In this document: one piece after another, positions 1 through 11,603 of the stretch
How the letters are laid out: each line of letters begins with the position of its first letter
Position numbering within the stretch: the first letter of the stretch is position 1
Origin: Undaria pinnatifida
Taxonomy: Eukaryota; Sar; Phaeophyceae; Laminariales; Alariaceae
NCBI GenBank assembly: GCA_012845835.1
Contig: JABAKD010000002.1
Coordinates: 11,630,120-11,694,119 of the forward strand
Length of the DNA stretch: 64,000 bases
Direction of reading: 5' to 3'
Translations under genes and position numbers: made by a program
Notes under the pieces: model-generated
What the model saw: only the letters and a program-made list of their open reading frames with translations
What the model was told of the DNA's origin: nothing
Databases searched by the model: none

Positions 1-44
1 TACGCTACAACAGTACTTTAAGTTAAGCAAACTCAACAGTCACT

Positions 45-3000
45 TTGGTTTATCGATTTATGCGTTTTGACACGTCGCATGGAATGCCCTTATACACAAA
101 CAGGAGCAACAGGGAGTCTGCGGCAGTAACTAAGGCCAAGACAGGCCCGGGCGGGACAGCTGCGATCGGCCACAATGAACATCGGGGTGCACAGCCTCGC
201 GAGTCACTAGTGATTGAGGACTACTACAGTGTATCCGTAGAGCCACCGGACGCTCAAATGCCACCGCCGTCGCTTCTTGTGGAAGCGCTGGACGCCGATT
301 CTCCCAAAGGATCCGATGACGTCGACATTGCACCATCTGGGCAAGACTCGTCTTTCATTTCGGAAGGCGAGGGACCCGCTCAGTGGTTGTCAGCGCCGAG
401 CTTGGGCTTGATTCATGGACAAAATCTCGCTATGGAGTCGGCGGACGAGACTTCAGAGTCCGAGGGTGAGTTGAGACAGCCGGAGCAATTGAGCTAACGG
501 CGCAGATTATGCCATTTTTCACTTCATGTTGGTGCCAGGACTGCTTTACCTTGTCCGAGCTGATCATGGTAGCTTTTGTCTCTTCAATGTGCTACGGTCA
601 GATTGTAGCGAGCACACCGTTGTACTGTAATACTTGTATTCGTATCCATCGCAAGGAGATGTTTCATTAAATCTGCATCTTTTTCACAGTTTTTTCACGG
701 CGTCTGGAAGGACTTTCACATGCAAATCAAGCACCCTGAACTCTGTTTTCAAATCCTTTTTTCGTGCTTATACTGTTGATACTGTCCATTCTCTAGATGA
801 AGCAGAAAAGGCTCACGGCGGTGCGGCTCTGAGTGCAGGCCCAGTGCAGCCAAGCGTTACCCGACGAAACAATTTCGGTTTCAGCCTGCCGGCTCCGATC
901 GAGATTGAATTGAAGGATCGGCACGACGCCGAAATCGCAGACACGAAGGAGTCCGGGAAGACGGAGGAGTCAAACGTTGCAGAACCATCATCCCCATCGA
1001 TGGTAAGGGACGACACGAGATCAGACGGAGACGAGTCTACAGGCCAGGAACAAGAGTGTTCCCCGCAAGAGGGCAGCCTGTCTCCACGACTAAGCGCGAG
1101 CGATCTGGGGCATTCCACGCCAAGCGCATCGGTGGAACCTGCTCAAGGCATCCAGCTGGGTATAGATGCACCGCTAGAACCGGAGATGCTGGTTCGCCGA
1201 GACTCTCTGCCTTTTGACGAACGGGAGGGTGCTCCTGCAATGGCCGAACGTGTCGTAGCTAGGGGATCTCCGCAAGCAGTACATGCTGGAGAATCGGCCA
1301 AGTTCAACGGTCCCGCAAAGATCGGGCCTGCGCAAGGCGAACAAGAGGCTCGTTGGCTAGGGTTGGACCGCGAGACCTCAAGTGATGGCAGCGGGGTAGT
1401 GGATGCTGGAACATCGTCCCATCAGCGTGAGGAGTTTCGCGTGTATCCACACTACATTCCTATTCCGACTACCGCCGAAGCTACCTCTCTACCCTTCTTG
1501 TCCGGCGATCCACTTGTAGCCTTGGGGCATGGCCCCGGGACTAACGCGGGCGAAGAGGACGGAGAAGCAGAGGCTGAGGGCCTCGGACACAAATTGCAGT
1601 TTCAGCTTGCGATTCACGATCTCTCCATTTGCTGGCGACTTTTCAAGGGACGAGATTGGACTGAAAAGCTTGCAACTGGCGACGATCGGACCTCCCACCA
1701 GGGAAGCGGCGAGGGTCGAAGTCGTACGGGAGTGGTGACAAGGGGCTCGTCCTCCCGTGCTCACGCTGAAGGCAAAACCGCTCGCTTGCACAGGAGGCGC
1801 GACGACGCCGACACGCACTGCGTCTCCACGGCTCAAGGCGGGCTCAAGCCCAGAAAAACGGAGCTCCTTGATGCTCTCCTGGAGAATTACCAAGATGAGC
1901 AAGGAGGTCACGGTGAGGTAAAGGCAGGGCGTCGATCCTTACGCCAGCCCAAGGTCAAGCTCTTGAAAGAAGCTGGCTCGACTAGGTCGGTCAAGCGGAC
2001 AGGGCGGGATACGTCGTGCATGCTTGAGGTCGTTCTGGAGCATTCTAGCCTAAGGCTGGACAATTACCACCCTGGACCTGCCCCGAGCCTGTTATCCAAC
2101 CTGCTGTTCACGGTCAAGAACCTCCACGCCTCTGACACGCTCACAAGCAGCCGCCCGCGCAAGACGTTGCAGCACTGGAGAGATGACGCCCGTCACCCGA
2201 GAGAGTTCCAACAGAAGATGGTGACCGCGCGCATGACTGCCCGCAGTCCATCAGACCATTTTTGTCCGGAAGATGCCCCTCTTGGAGACGAAATCATGCT
2301 GAAGGTCCGGTTGTTGCCGATACATCTCTCGTTTGGGCAGCACACGGTGGATTTCCTTCGCTCGTTTTCCTCGCAAGCTCAACCAGTCTCCGACGCACGT
2401 ACGAAGAGGGACAAGGGAGATGACGACAAGGCCGCGGAAGCGAAGGCAGCAAGTCCGTTCTTCATATCGTGCTGTGATGTTGGCGCCTGCAAGGTAAACA
2501 TCCTACCAGTTTTAATTTTTAATTTTGTTTTATCATCCCTTCTAATATCTTCGCACTTTTCCTTGCTCCTTATTCCTCCTTAGACGTAACTCAGATACGA
2601 GGTCACTACGCAGTCTCTTCTCCCCCCTCCCCACTACGGTACGTGCCGTCATTTTGGTCGCGGGAAGATCCAAGTCCAGCTATTTCTTCCCTCGTCGACT
2701 CGCATCGACTTGTGCCTACCCACGCTGCCAGGCGCTCTCAGCGGTTGGTTCGTTTTATTTTTTTGTTTTGCATGTAAACTCAAAAGTCCGGCCCGCGTGG
2801 GATTCGAACCCCAGAACCAACTCTATTATTAATAGTAGCACTCGAGGGTAATCACTATTAATAGACCACCGGGGCGACCGGTACCGTTGGAAAATTACAT
2901 ACAATCAGCACAGGGCAGGGCGTATTTATTGGAAATCAAAGCGTCCAAAGGTAGTTAATGTGACTCTACGCTTGCTTTGGCATGCTAGTATACTTGGAAG

Positions 3001-5686
3001 TATGTTTTGTCCTCGGGTGACCCCCCAAAGTATTAAATATTGAACCACGTGAGAGGTGTTCGCAAATAGCAAGGGTCGTGTTGAATAAGTATCCTTCCGA
3101 GGCTTTTCAACTACCAGGTATTGGGTTAGGGCTTGTGTGATGATGCACACATTGTGTGATGATGCACACAATACAAACGACCTCAAGGTCTGATGGTCTC
3201 GGTGTGAGTTGCTTGGGTTTTTGACTGAGCCCTGATCATTACCACCGCAAAAATGTTCGTGGTACGCGCGCCCCTTTTTTGCTCGTATCAGGTGAAAATC
3301 GACTACCAGCCACGAACGCTCAAGGTAGGGGCTTTGCAGCAGGGTGACTATTTGGAACTCCTCAACTTGTTCCCGCTCGAAGGGGTACACCTTACGCTGC
3401 AGAAGCTCCTCCTTTCCGGTGTTTCAGGATGGGGCGGTGTGACGCAACTCCTCCTTCAGGTGATGACCTGATGCCAACCCTTCGGCTCCGTAGTCCGCGT
3501 CAGTTGTAGCCGACTACGACCACGCGGTTGGGATTTGGTTGTGCCAGGTTATTGCCGAGTACCGGTGTGTTCATGAACGAAACTGAGTGTTGTTTCCGAG
3601 CTCTGGACGTTAAAGCCTTGTTTGGGTGACAGCGGCCAAGATACGGGGTGTATTGCCGTGGCGCTCCACCTCTGATTGCGTGTTTTTCGCTTGAAATTAA
3701 AGGCGCGAAAAATAAAGTTACAGCTTTGGGCCCTCGTGCATTTGGTCACCAGCTAGTCAAACCCCTTCGTAAAAAGTCCCCGAGCTCGTTGTGAACAACC
3801 CCTCCCTCTGTAATTATTATGCTTGCACTGAGCTTGCCATACTTCGTACCAATGCGAATGTTTTGTTCGGATATATAGCTGACATAAGCCGCTTTTTTCC
3901 TTTTCCATCTCACTGCTTTGACAGTCTTGGGTGCAGGACATCACGTCCAATCAACTGCACAAGTTTCTTGCTGGAACAACGGCTGTTCGCCCGCTGGTGA
4001 GTGCACATTGGTACATTTGCAGCGTGTAGTTATATCCATGACCAAAACATGTGCTTTCATCGCCTGTGGGGACTTCAGAGTGAAGAATGACTAAATTAAT
4101 TGGCGATTGATTATGGTATAGGCCACACAAAGCAACGCGGGCTGCTATCGTAGCCGCTAGGGTAAAGGATGGTACTTTTCATGTCGGTCTCCAACGCAAG
4201 GAGTTGTACGAAACAAGCGTGGCATGAAATGCCGTATGCTGCGCGCTTACACTGTGGCAATACCGCTCTTCTCGTTTATTTTGTCGCGTGTACATGAGTC
4301 CAAATATGATATTTATGCTTTGCATTATTCATTCCTCAATCTGGGTCCAGGTCTTCATAGCGTCCGTTCTTCTACACGGCGAGATCTATCGATATCCCAC
4401 ATGATACCCATCAAGAACACCGTTTAGAAAAATGCGAGGCTATTCCAGAAGTGCAGGATATTTCAAGCTCTTATTCGATTTGATTCCCCGCTCTAATCAG
4501 GTCACTGTCGGCAAAGGTGTGGCAGATCTCGTGCTTCTCCCTGTGGAGCAGTACCGACGAGACGGACGAGTGCTGCGAGGCTTGCGAAAGGGTACGCAGT
4601 CCTTCCTTCGGGCCATCACCATCGAAACGCTTCACACCTCTCACCGCGTCGCGAGCTTCGTGGCTCGAACACTGGACGATGTAGTTGCCCAGCCTGGCAG
4701 CCACGCGTCGCTGCGAGGCTTGGAGTACTACGATGAACAGCCCACGGGGGTCTTGGATAGCCTTGAGCATGCGTACGACGCACTTGCCAAGGAGGTGCAG
4801 GTGTGACAGCAATGGTTTATCTACGTCTGCATTTTCCGTAGGACGTTTCGTTTTCGCTGTCTCCTGTCATATAGGCACTCAGAGCGTCTGCTTGTGCGTG
4901 GTTAAGCAGCCTCATGGTTGCTTTGTTCCGGTCTGTAACCAGCGGAGGTTTAGAAAGGTTTCGTGTTCAAGGGGTGTCCTTGACAAGGTATCCTAATTCA
5001 GCCATTATACGTCATGCTGCTTACATAATTTGAGGTGCACGGATGATCGCAAGTTTGTTGTGCGAGAAAATCCTGTGTGATATGACAAGTTTATCTGATT
5101 CATGACTTTCAGGCGCGTCGAGCGCCTCTCTTTGACAGCCCCCAGGCTAGAACGGGGGCCAACATCTAGAGCGACGAGACATGCCAACTTTGAAGCCGCT
5201 AGTCCTTCTCGTGAACAATAAGCGAACGGGGAGGGAGCCTTACTTGTCTCTTCCACAAATTGCCCCATCGCGATATCTAGAGTCGGATGGCGTTTTTCAG
5301 TCTGGCGGCGGGACTAACATGCACAAACCCAAACGCTGAAGAAGATTACGTTTGACCTGGTAGAGTTCACGACTTGCAAACGCGCAATGCATATTGTAAC
5401 TGTAACCAACACGCTTGCGTTAATCAAGGCCGACCGCGCTCGCTCTTTTTCGTTTTTGCTCTTATAGGTGGCAGCCCAAACCATTATCGCCATTCCGTAC
5501 GAGGAGCAGGAGGAGGTCATCGGCCCACACGGGCGGTCCTACGTCCGTTCAGTTGCGCGAGCGCTCCCGGTTGCGGTACTACGACCTGTAGTTGGCGCAA
5601 GCGAGGCGTTGTCGTGTACGTTACTTGGCTTCCGGAATTACATGTCGCCAGTGATTCGCAGAGAGGAAGAGGGGAAGTGGAAATGA
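45..5686 (+). CDS. ATG2: ATG2 autophagy lipid-transfer protein, C-terminal part, six exons
   Basis: ATG2 is a long rod-shaped lipid-transfer protein that feeds lipids from the ER to the growing autophagosome. Exons that I can join in phase: about 45-465 (true start lies left of or near the window edge), 797-2493, 3292-3459, 3925-3996, 4468-4800, 5468-5686 (stop TGA 5684-5686). Introns are GT-AG; the first splits a codon (G/AT) and the rest are phase 0. Together they give roughly 970 residues, the C-terminal half of a usual ATG2. Diagnostic stretches are the CAD-region pattern ending exon 2 and opening exon 3 (VKIDYQPRTLKVGALQQGDY, then LELLNLFPLEGV), the VADLVLLPVEQYRRDGRVLR motif in exon 5, and the closing VARALPVAVLRPVVGASEAL block in the last exon. 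Exon 2 holds a long acidic, Ser/Gly-rich, probably disordered insertion before the conserved part. The acceptor at 4467/4468 is the in-phase choice among several AGs and is the least certain. No intact upstream exon can be defined at positions 1-44. Confidence 0.85.
2583..2880 (-). mobile_element. tRNA-derived SINE (family B), copy in an ATG2 intron
   Basis: The minus strand begins with a tRNA-like head (CGGTCGCCCCGGTGGTCTA) and carries a good B box (GGTTCGAATCCC) at about 2808-2821. The tail and body match a second copy at 51415-51710, including the CTGAGTTA end. The head holds two AT-rich inserts around ATTAATAG, so it would not fold as a working tRNA. It sits wholly inside the ATG2 intron 2494-3291 in antisense orientation. 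Confidence 0.7.
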
Positions 5687-6093
5687 TGCAACCAGCCTTG
5701 AAGGCGACACCCGATATGTCTGGTAATGCTCACACCACAAAACGATGGAAGTTTTTTCGCACTCTTTCGGGTGATTGATGTCCATCTCATGAAGACTATT
5801 TCTTGGTATCTCGGCCACCACAGCCATGAATGTGCGCATCATTTTTGCCTCATGGGGAAGCCTGCACATTGCAGGATGTGAGCCGCTTCAGCTATTTTGC
5901 GTTGTACCCCATTCATAGCTGAAATACGCACGAGTACCGCCGTTTGTGCAATTTGAACACCAACTTACATTCTAAAGGTGTTATGGTAGCAGAGTACCGG
6001 TAAGCTACAAGCAAACACGTTGTTGGCACGACAGCCAGAAAACTGACAAATGTCATGTTGTCCTTCCCGCAGTGCTGAAAGACACATGCCGTT
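5687..6093. other. ATG2 3' flank, nothing recognised
   Basis: The sequence after the ATG2 stop holds no convincing coding frame or RNA gene. It probably includes the ATG2 3' UTR, but I could not place a poly(A) signal with confidence. Confidence 0.4.
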
Positions 6094-6310
6094 GCCCACA
6101 TTTCGGAAGGTCAAGCCGCACTGCAAAAGTTCCTGCCGTGGCCCACTTTACGAAATATCAGGTCACCGCCCCTTCGCCGGTTCACAAACCACCGTTGGTT
6201 GTAGCCCACGTTGCGAAAAGGTAAGGTTACTCCCTCAAATTTCACAATGTTGCACCGTCGCCCGCTCTACGAATGGCCAGGTCACCCCCTCGTGCTGCTC
6301 GCGCTGTACA
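6094..6310. repeat. degenerate tandem repeat, four units
   Basis: Four diverged units start at about 6094, 6141, 6204 and 6260. Each opens with a GCCCAC-like word, followed by a TACGAA/TTGCGAA-like word and a GGTCA(C)C-like word. Spacing is uneven (47, 63 and 56 bases), so the array is old. Confidence 0.5.
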
Positions 6311-6765
6311 ACGTCCGCAGCGTGCCCGGCAACAAACAAAATGTGGCACCTAGCAATTTCTGTTTTGAAGGGGCGGTGTTCTGCCCACCCATGTACTGGT
6401 TACAGTGTTGCTGTCTAAAATGCCGCCCGTATCCAACGCCGTCATTGCAGACACGACTCGTGCTCATGCAGCTTCACTGTCTTAAAGTGTTGCCTGGACA
6501 TACCGAAGCAGGTTGAGAGAAGAGCGAAAGCCACAGAAATTACAAAGCCACCTGGAGTGCTGCTCGAATGGCTTCCGGCATACAGAGTGACTAAAAGAAA
6601 AAAATAAACCCGCGAGGAGCAAACGCTGGCACAATTCCTCCCTCCCTTTACTTCCTGTTTTTAGAGCACACACTTTGTCAACACCAATCGAACCCGTCTT
6701 ACCCCTCGGCGACAAGGTGATAACGTTATCCCGTGATCCCTCGGCAGTTTGCAAGCAGAAACTTA

Positions 6766-6815
6766 TATAGATACGCCTAGGTCAGGCAAGGTCTATGACC
6801 AGAGACCTTATTGGG
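6766..6815 (+). repeat. short relic resembling the start of the 337-bp LTR family
   Basis: The words TACGCCTAGGTCAGGCAAGG and TCTATGACCAGAGACC resemble the beginning of the terminal repeats at 16183 (minus), 55156 and 61263. The match is about 45 bases and not continued, so it may be a fragment or chance. Downstream, 6972-6993 forms a small palindromic hairpin (CCGCAACT...AGTTGCGG). Confidence 0.3.
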
Positions 6816-7575
6816 ACTATCGGGTTTGATCAAGATCTCCACTTACGAGATGATTACAATGTACCCAATAAAGTAGGGTTGACACAAGAGAAAACGTAGA
6901 TTACCTGTCAGCCCGCAACCCCGGGGAGACAGACCTTACACGGTAAGACCGACCGACGACTGACTGCCGACCCGCAACTGCGGGGAGTTGCGGTGAGACC
7001 GTTTAACACAGCCCGATTGCTGTGCGCGATGATCTCAGAGCAAGCAGCTCAATTCGTTTTACCATTAAGATGTAAATCAAAACAATGGAAACCTGGGGAT
7101 GTATTCCGAATGTCCCCTGACAACCACAGCCCCCCTAACACTAATTCTAACCCAGAGCGAACCTGCAGGCCCAAAATGACTTGGGGGACACGCAAAAAAG
7201 GAGACATGGACAGCCGGAGGCCATCCACGAAAAAGATACAACTCAAACAAGGAAGAAAGCAGAAACCACAAATCAATGTAATCTATGTCGACAAAATTCC
7301 TACCGATGGCATACATCAGTGATAATTTTGTGCTCAAACCACACTTCGTTTTAATGTGAGTTGAAATTCAAAGCAACTGATGGGCGACCTTTCTAACTTC
7401 GCAGCAGCGTCTGCACGCCACTCCTCTTTCATTATCGTGATTATTTTTTGAGACATCGGTCAAGAATTTAACATTGCACTTTCACGCACATGTGCATATA
7501 AAAACACACATAAGTAAATGATCCATCAGCTTGTTCCTGTTGCGGCCTAAGGCCATCAGTCAGGAGCAGCTCGTA
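6816..7575. other. unassigned region
   Basis: An open frame at 6993-7322 (+) encodes a basic, low-complexity sequence with no recognised motif; I do not consider it a supported gene. Nothing else stands out. Confidence 0.3.
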
Positions 7576-8079
7576 TTATAAAAAAAGTTCAGAGGGTAAC
7601 GTTCGTACTCCAGAGAAGCAAATACGGCCGGAATATTTAGTTGACGCACCCACGATCTTAATCCCAGCAGAACAACCGATTGCACCGTCAACAAACATTC
7701 CTTCGGCATCATGAGCTGTTTCGTTATGCACTCTGCCCTCTAAAACTCCGGCGTTCGTGCCGTTCTCTGATCCAACGCGAATTTGAATAAACTGTTCGTC
7801 GAGCTTAACCTCGGGCAATGGCATAGCAACTTCCGGTTCGGTATCCATCGACAAAACGGTGGGCTCAGATAACACAAACGCCTTTCCAAGAGCAATCTGT
7901 AACGAATCAAAGTTTGCAGCAAAAGGTAAACCCACATCGATCTCGTGCTTCTCACATACATCAATATTCGTTGCGATCTCATCAGATATATCATAGACAC
8001 CGGTACAACAGAAGGAACGATAACAAGTATGTTCATGTTTGTTGATCCCTACGAAGCGTAGAGGGCTTACCCATTGCAC
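7576..8079 (-). CDS. unrecognised ORF, possibly an exon
   Basis: A 167-codon open frame on the minus strand. The composition looks protein-like (balanced acidic and hydrophobic residues, few low-complexity runs, for example the stretch EIDVGLPFAANFDSLQIALG), but I recognise no family, signal peptide or membrane segment. It could be one exon of a larger minus-strand gene, or a chance frame. No function is proposed. Confidence 0.25.
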   Translation of the reverse strand: MQWVSPLRFVGINKHEHTCYRSFCCTGVYDISDEIATNIDVCEKHEIDVGLPFAANFDSLQIALGKAFVLSEPTVLSMDTEPEVAMPLPEVKLDEQFIQIRVGSENGTNAGVLEGRVHNETAHDAEGMFVDGAIGCSAGIKIVGASTKYSGRICFSGVRTLPSELFL

Positions 8080-9294
8080 AATCAGCCGTGGGGTAGTGGG
8101 TCAGCAGCAGGTAGGTAGATACATGCATCATGAATATATTATATTATCACGGGTCCATGCCGGGGCGCAACGTGGAGAGAGAAGAAGACTCCTCGGTAGA
8201 AGAAGGAGAAGACGAGTGTCGGCTAAACAGCCCGCGACATATTCCGTCATCCCGATATCCCATAAGTATAAATGGATGAAACGTACATTTTATTTGGTGA
8301 GTAGACACTTTCAACCCTACGAACCGTGTCGCACGGTTCATACAGTTTGAGGATAGGTCGGTATGCTGCCGGACACGGAAAAACAGGCCAATCGCGTCAC
8401 TGCATACAAACGTACTGATTTTAACATTTGATTTTAACATGTACGGTTCGGCATGGTTTTGGTACGGCTCGAAGGATAGATGGTGTTCGCGGTGTGCCGC
8501 GAGAATGGACTTGACATGCATAAAAAAGCAGCTATCGGGGTGTCATGAAAGTGTGTTCGAAATAGAAATCACATTTTGGAGTATTAATAGAGGACAATAG
8601 AAAATAGGACCTACGGTTCACACAAAACCTATATATTTACCTACTTTTAGACATCAAAAATTGGTTCTGTTTACTCTCGTCCTCCGTGGGTGGGTGTACC
8701 TGTTGCTGCACCATTTGTACCACAGTTTCCGCTGGCCATTCATTGGACCATACCATGTTCCACTATACAGACACTACTACTACTGAACGTACTGATGTGA
8801 TGCTGTACATTGAAATCACACCACTGTTTGTTGTTGTAGTGAGTGGGTGGATCGGTTTTGTATTTTTTTGTCGGCTACGCGTGGATGCCGGCATATATAT
8901 ATAGTGTCACTTTGCCTGATCTGCATATGGCGTTATTGGGTGTTGATCGTGGACCAGTTACTCTTTGGTATTTTCGTTTTTGTCCGCTATGCCGGCCCCG
9001 CCCTGGCGTAGTTTGGGGTACCACTTACGAAGTACATTATTTATTAGCCCCTGCTGCTGGATGAACCATTGCTTGACGTATCTCGTTGTGCGGTAAGACT
9101 GGTGTTTGTTGTTGCTGTGCCATATCCGTCGCACCCGCCGCCGCTCGGTCGACCGTGGCGGCCTTGGGCCGCCCTCGTCGATCGCCCGTCGCCGCCCTCG
9201 TCGATCACCCACCGCCGCCGCTCGCTCGGTTGCTCGCCCGCCGTCGCCCTTGTAAATGCTAAAATTGAAGTAGGGTTTACGAAACCGTTGCCAA
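8080..9294. other. unassigned region with a GC-rich CCG tract
   Basis: No supported gene. At 9125-9245 there is a CCG/CGCC-rich low-complexity tract that opens frames on both strands; these frames are composition artefacts. Confidence 0.35.
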
Positions 9295-9530
9295 GGGGCA
9301 CGCGGGATGCACACAACCAGGTACACTTCCTATTTTTTTTTTTTTTATATCCTACGGCGGATGGGGAAAAATAAAGCTTTAGCTCACCACACTTCCACGT
9401 ATTTTCATACGCGTCGTGTGTCGATTTAACTCAGTTGCTTTCGCAGCCCAACGCTAGCTGGCGCACCCTATTAATAGTCTAATCTGCATGCGTGGGGCAC
9501 GCGGGATGCACATAGCAACTAGGTACACTT
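9295..9530. repeat. direct repeat pair about 200 bp apart
   Basis: A word of about 35 bases starting GGGGCACGCGGGATGCACA and ending AGGTACACTT occurs at 9295-9328 and again at 9494-9530 with small differences. No element structure could be attached to it. Confidence 0.45.
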
Positions 9531-10064
9531 AGTCTATTTTGCATGTGTGGATCATGCGTGGAGCCTAGTGGCGCGCCATTTCAGACGCTAGTAAAAAAAC
9601 TCAGTAATCCGGCTCGCAGCATCGCACTTCAAGGGGGTTTCAGTCTGTTGTGGAACTATTGTATCAACTGCATTCGGCCGCCTCGACATTCAGCTGTTGA
9701 ACCGGAACACACCTGCTCCCAGATAAGTGCATATTTGTTTTGGGGTGATGTAGAACGAAGCAGTTGTTGGAGAAAATTCGATCGTCACTGTGCGGCTTTC
9801 AGAGTTGCCTAGAACAAAACACTCAGCCCAAAACTTGGAACCGTAAGCAAAGCGGACGATGGTAAAAACACCCGTTTCTTCAACTTTCTTACGTCCCAGG
9901 TTCCGCCGCACTGCCGTCAACAGGAACGGGTATCTTAATAACGCATACACGACAGGAAGACTTGACGCCTCCACAACTGGAAACCCTTTTGGGGATAAAT
10001 TTACTCAATATATAGGGATGGATTTTTGAGGCTCTGAAGGGTTTAGAGTCGTCGCTCGCTTCGG
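9531..10064. other. unassigned region
   Basis: A 94-codon minus-strand frame (9690-9974) is present but unrecognised. It lies just downstream of the Crinkler/RHS-like relic and may or may not be related to it. Confidence 0.25.
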
Positions 10065-11603
10065 TCAGCCAATCACCACCTTCTCATAGCTTGGTTGCCT
10101 TTTCCCATACTTCGCCGGCTGGAACCAGGTGCACGTATACACCTCTTGATTGAAGCGAGGTTGGAAACGGCAATGTCCCAGTACTTCACCACCCACTTCC
10201 CGTTCACGGCCACCACGCCTGCAGACTTCATTTGAAAAAAAACAAGGTATTGCTCCGCTCGTGCACACCGAACGAATCGATCGACGCAAATTCGGGCTGT
10301 CCGGTACATAATACGTCGACATTGCGAAAGTCTTAGGAAGAGCATTCCTGCAGCACTTCAGTGCTTCCCATCCAGTGAAATCCAAGCTCAAATGTCTGAC
10401 CCCATCCCATCTTCGCCGTCTCCACCAATAACCCCCCCCCCATTCCATCTTCTCCACCTGTCAGGAAAATCACTTAAAACTTTGGTTCGAAGCCCCCCTG
10501 CTCGCCACTGACTGGTTAACCTGCGTGCAAACTTTTAAAACACATTACCCCAAGTAGATGCTCCAAGCGCCTCTCGAAGTATTGGGTCACCGTTAACGAC
10601 CTGCACAATTTTTTCAAACATCTCCCCCTCTCGAAAACTGCTTGATAAATCAATTCTGTGGCGTACCTGCCAACGGTGACCGCGCATCTGCCAAAAACGT
10701 TTGTACCGCCCTGAACGATATAAAAGAGCGCGTCACCAATGCCTTCGGTGTCGAAGGAGGGTTTCTGATCAGACTCAACTGGGTCTCGGAGCAGATCCAA
10801 ATTTACTTTCCTTGCCGTTGACATCATTTTCCGTTTCAGAACTTCGAGCTGGTTCATATCAACGACTGGTCTAGCCACACCTCTTACATCATCAAAGGCT
10901 CTCTCGACGTCGGTACTTGACACATCAGGAAAACAAATGGCCAAGATTCCAACAGCTCATCCAGGCTCAACACTGGCACGAAAAACCGTTCGGACTTGGC
11001 TTATTTAAGAAACTCGTTCACCCTGATCGCCTTGGGCGACACCAACACAACCGTTATACCAGCGAACATCTCCTCAGGCCTGTTCTTCGGGTCACTCAAG
11101 TACCAAGCTGTTAGGTCGTTCTGCAAATACCTAGGGCGAAAAAAATCGTAAAACTCTCCTTCCTCCACCCCTTCATCACTGAACCGATACCAGGAGCCCT
11201 TCCGTTCAAACACAACAGTTTTCCCTTGGCAACGAAGCAGGTACAAAAGAAAAAACCGAACACAGAATTGCCGATCCTGGGCGTGCCTGTGACCATGATA
11301 TTCGGTAAAGTACCGCTGTTACGTATCACCGCTCAAGATAATTTCGGATAATTCCTTGTAACAAGGACGGATGAAGAGCTTGGATCTAAGCGTAGAATCG
11401 CCGAGGAAGAACGTGTCGTTTGCTAGTTCCAGGAAATTGTCGGTTATCGCTGCTCCGGTGGGTGCAGTCGCAAAATCCGTGACGTTCTTACTGGCTGCAA
11501 CGGGTAGAACATCAAAGACGGCGATGGCGGAATAGAAAGGTGTTAGACAACGTTGATGAGCAACATTATTCCGCCGGCGAAGCCGAGTACAGCTATCGCG
11601 CAA
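10065..11603 (-). pseudogene. decayed Crinkler/RHS-type P-loop ATPase
   Basis: Read on the minus strand, several frames line up into one decayed protein. An opening segment (11603 to about 11330) ends with FIRPCYKELSEIILSGD. A degenerate P-loop follows (TGTPRIGNSVFG near 11270-11310; the usual GxxGxGKS lysine is Asn here). Then comes a block with GSWYRFSDEGV and ITVVLVSPKAIRVNEFLK (11246-11001), a LSLDELLESWPF-like segment near 10930-10970, and a long helical block (10944-10516). A closing part near 10065-10345 has TYYVPDSPNF and a nearby FFFQMKSA-like string spread over frames. This order is what I know of Crinkler effectors of oomycetes and retrotransposon-hot-spot proteins. Frameshifts and a stop after FLK break it, so it is a relic. 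No toxicity or effector role can be inferred from the remains. Confidence 0.6.

Noticed and set aside
2805..2880. Functional tRNA gene on the minus strand
   Set aside because: The B box is good, but the D and anticodon arms are disrupted by ATTAATAG-like inserts, and the region extends into a 300-bp body shared with 51415-51710. It is therefore a SINE.
9069..9374. Arg/Pro-rich proteins around the CCG tract
   Set aside because: Low-complexity composition opens frames on both strands.
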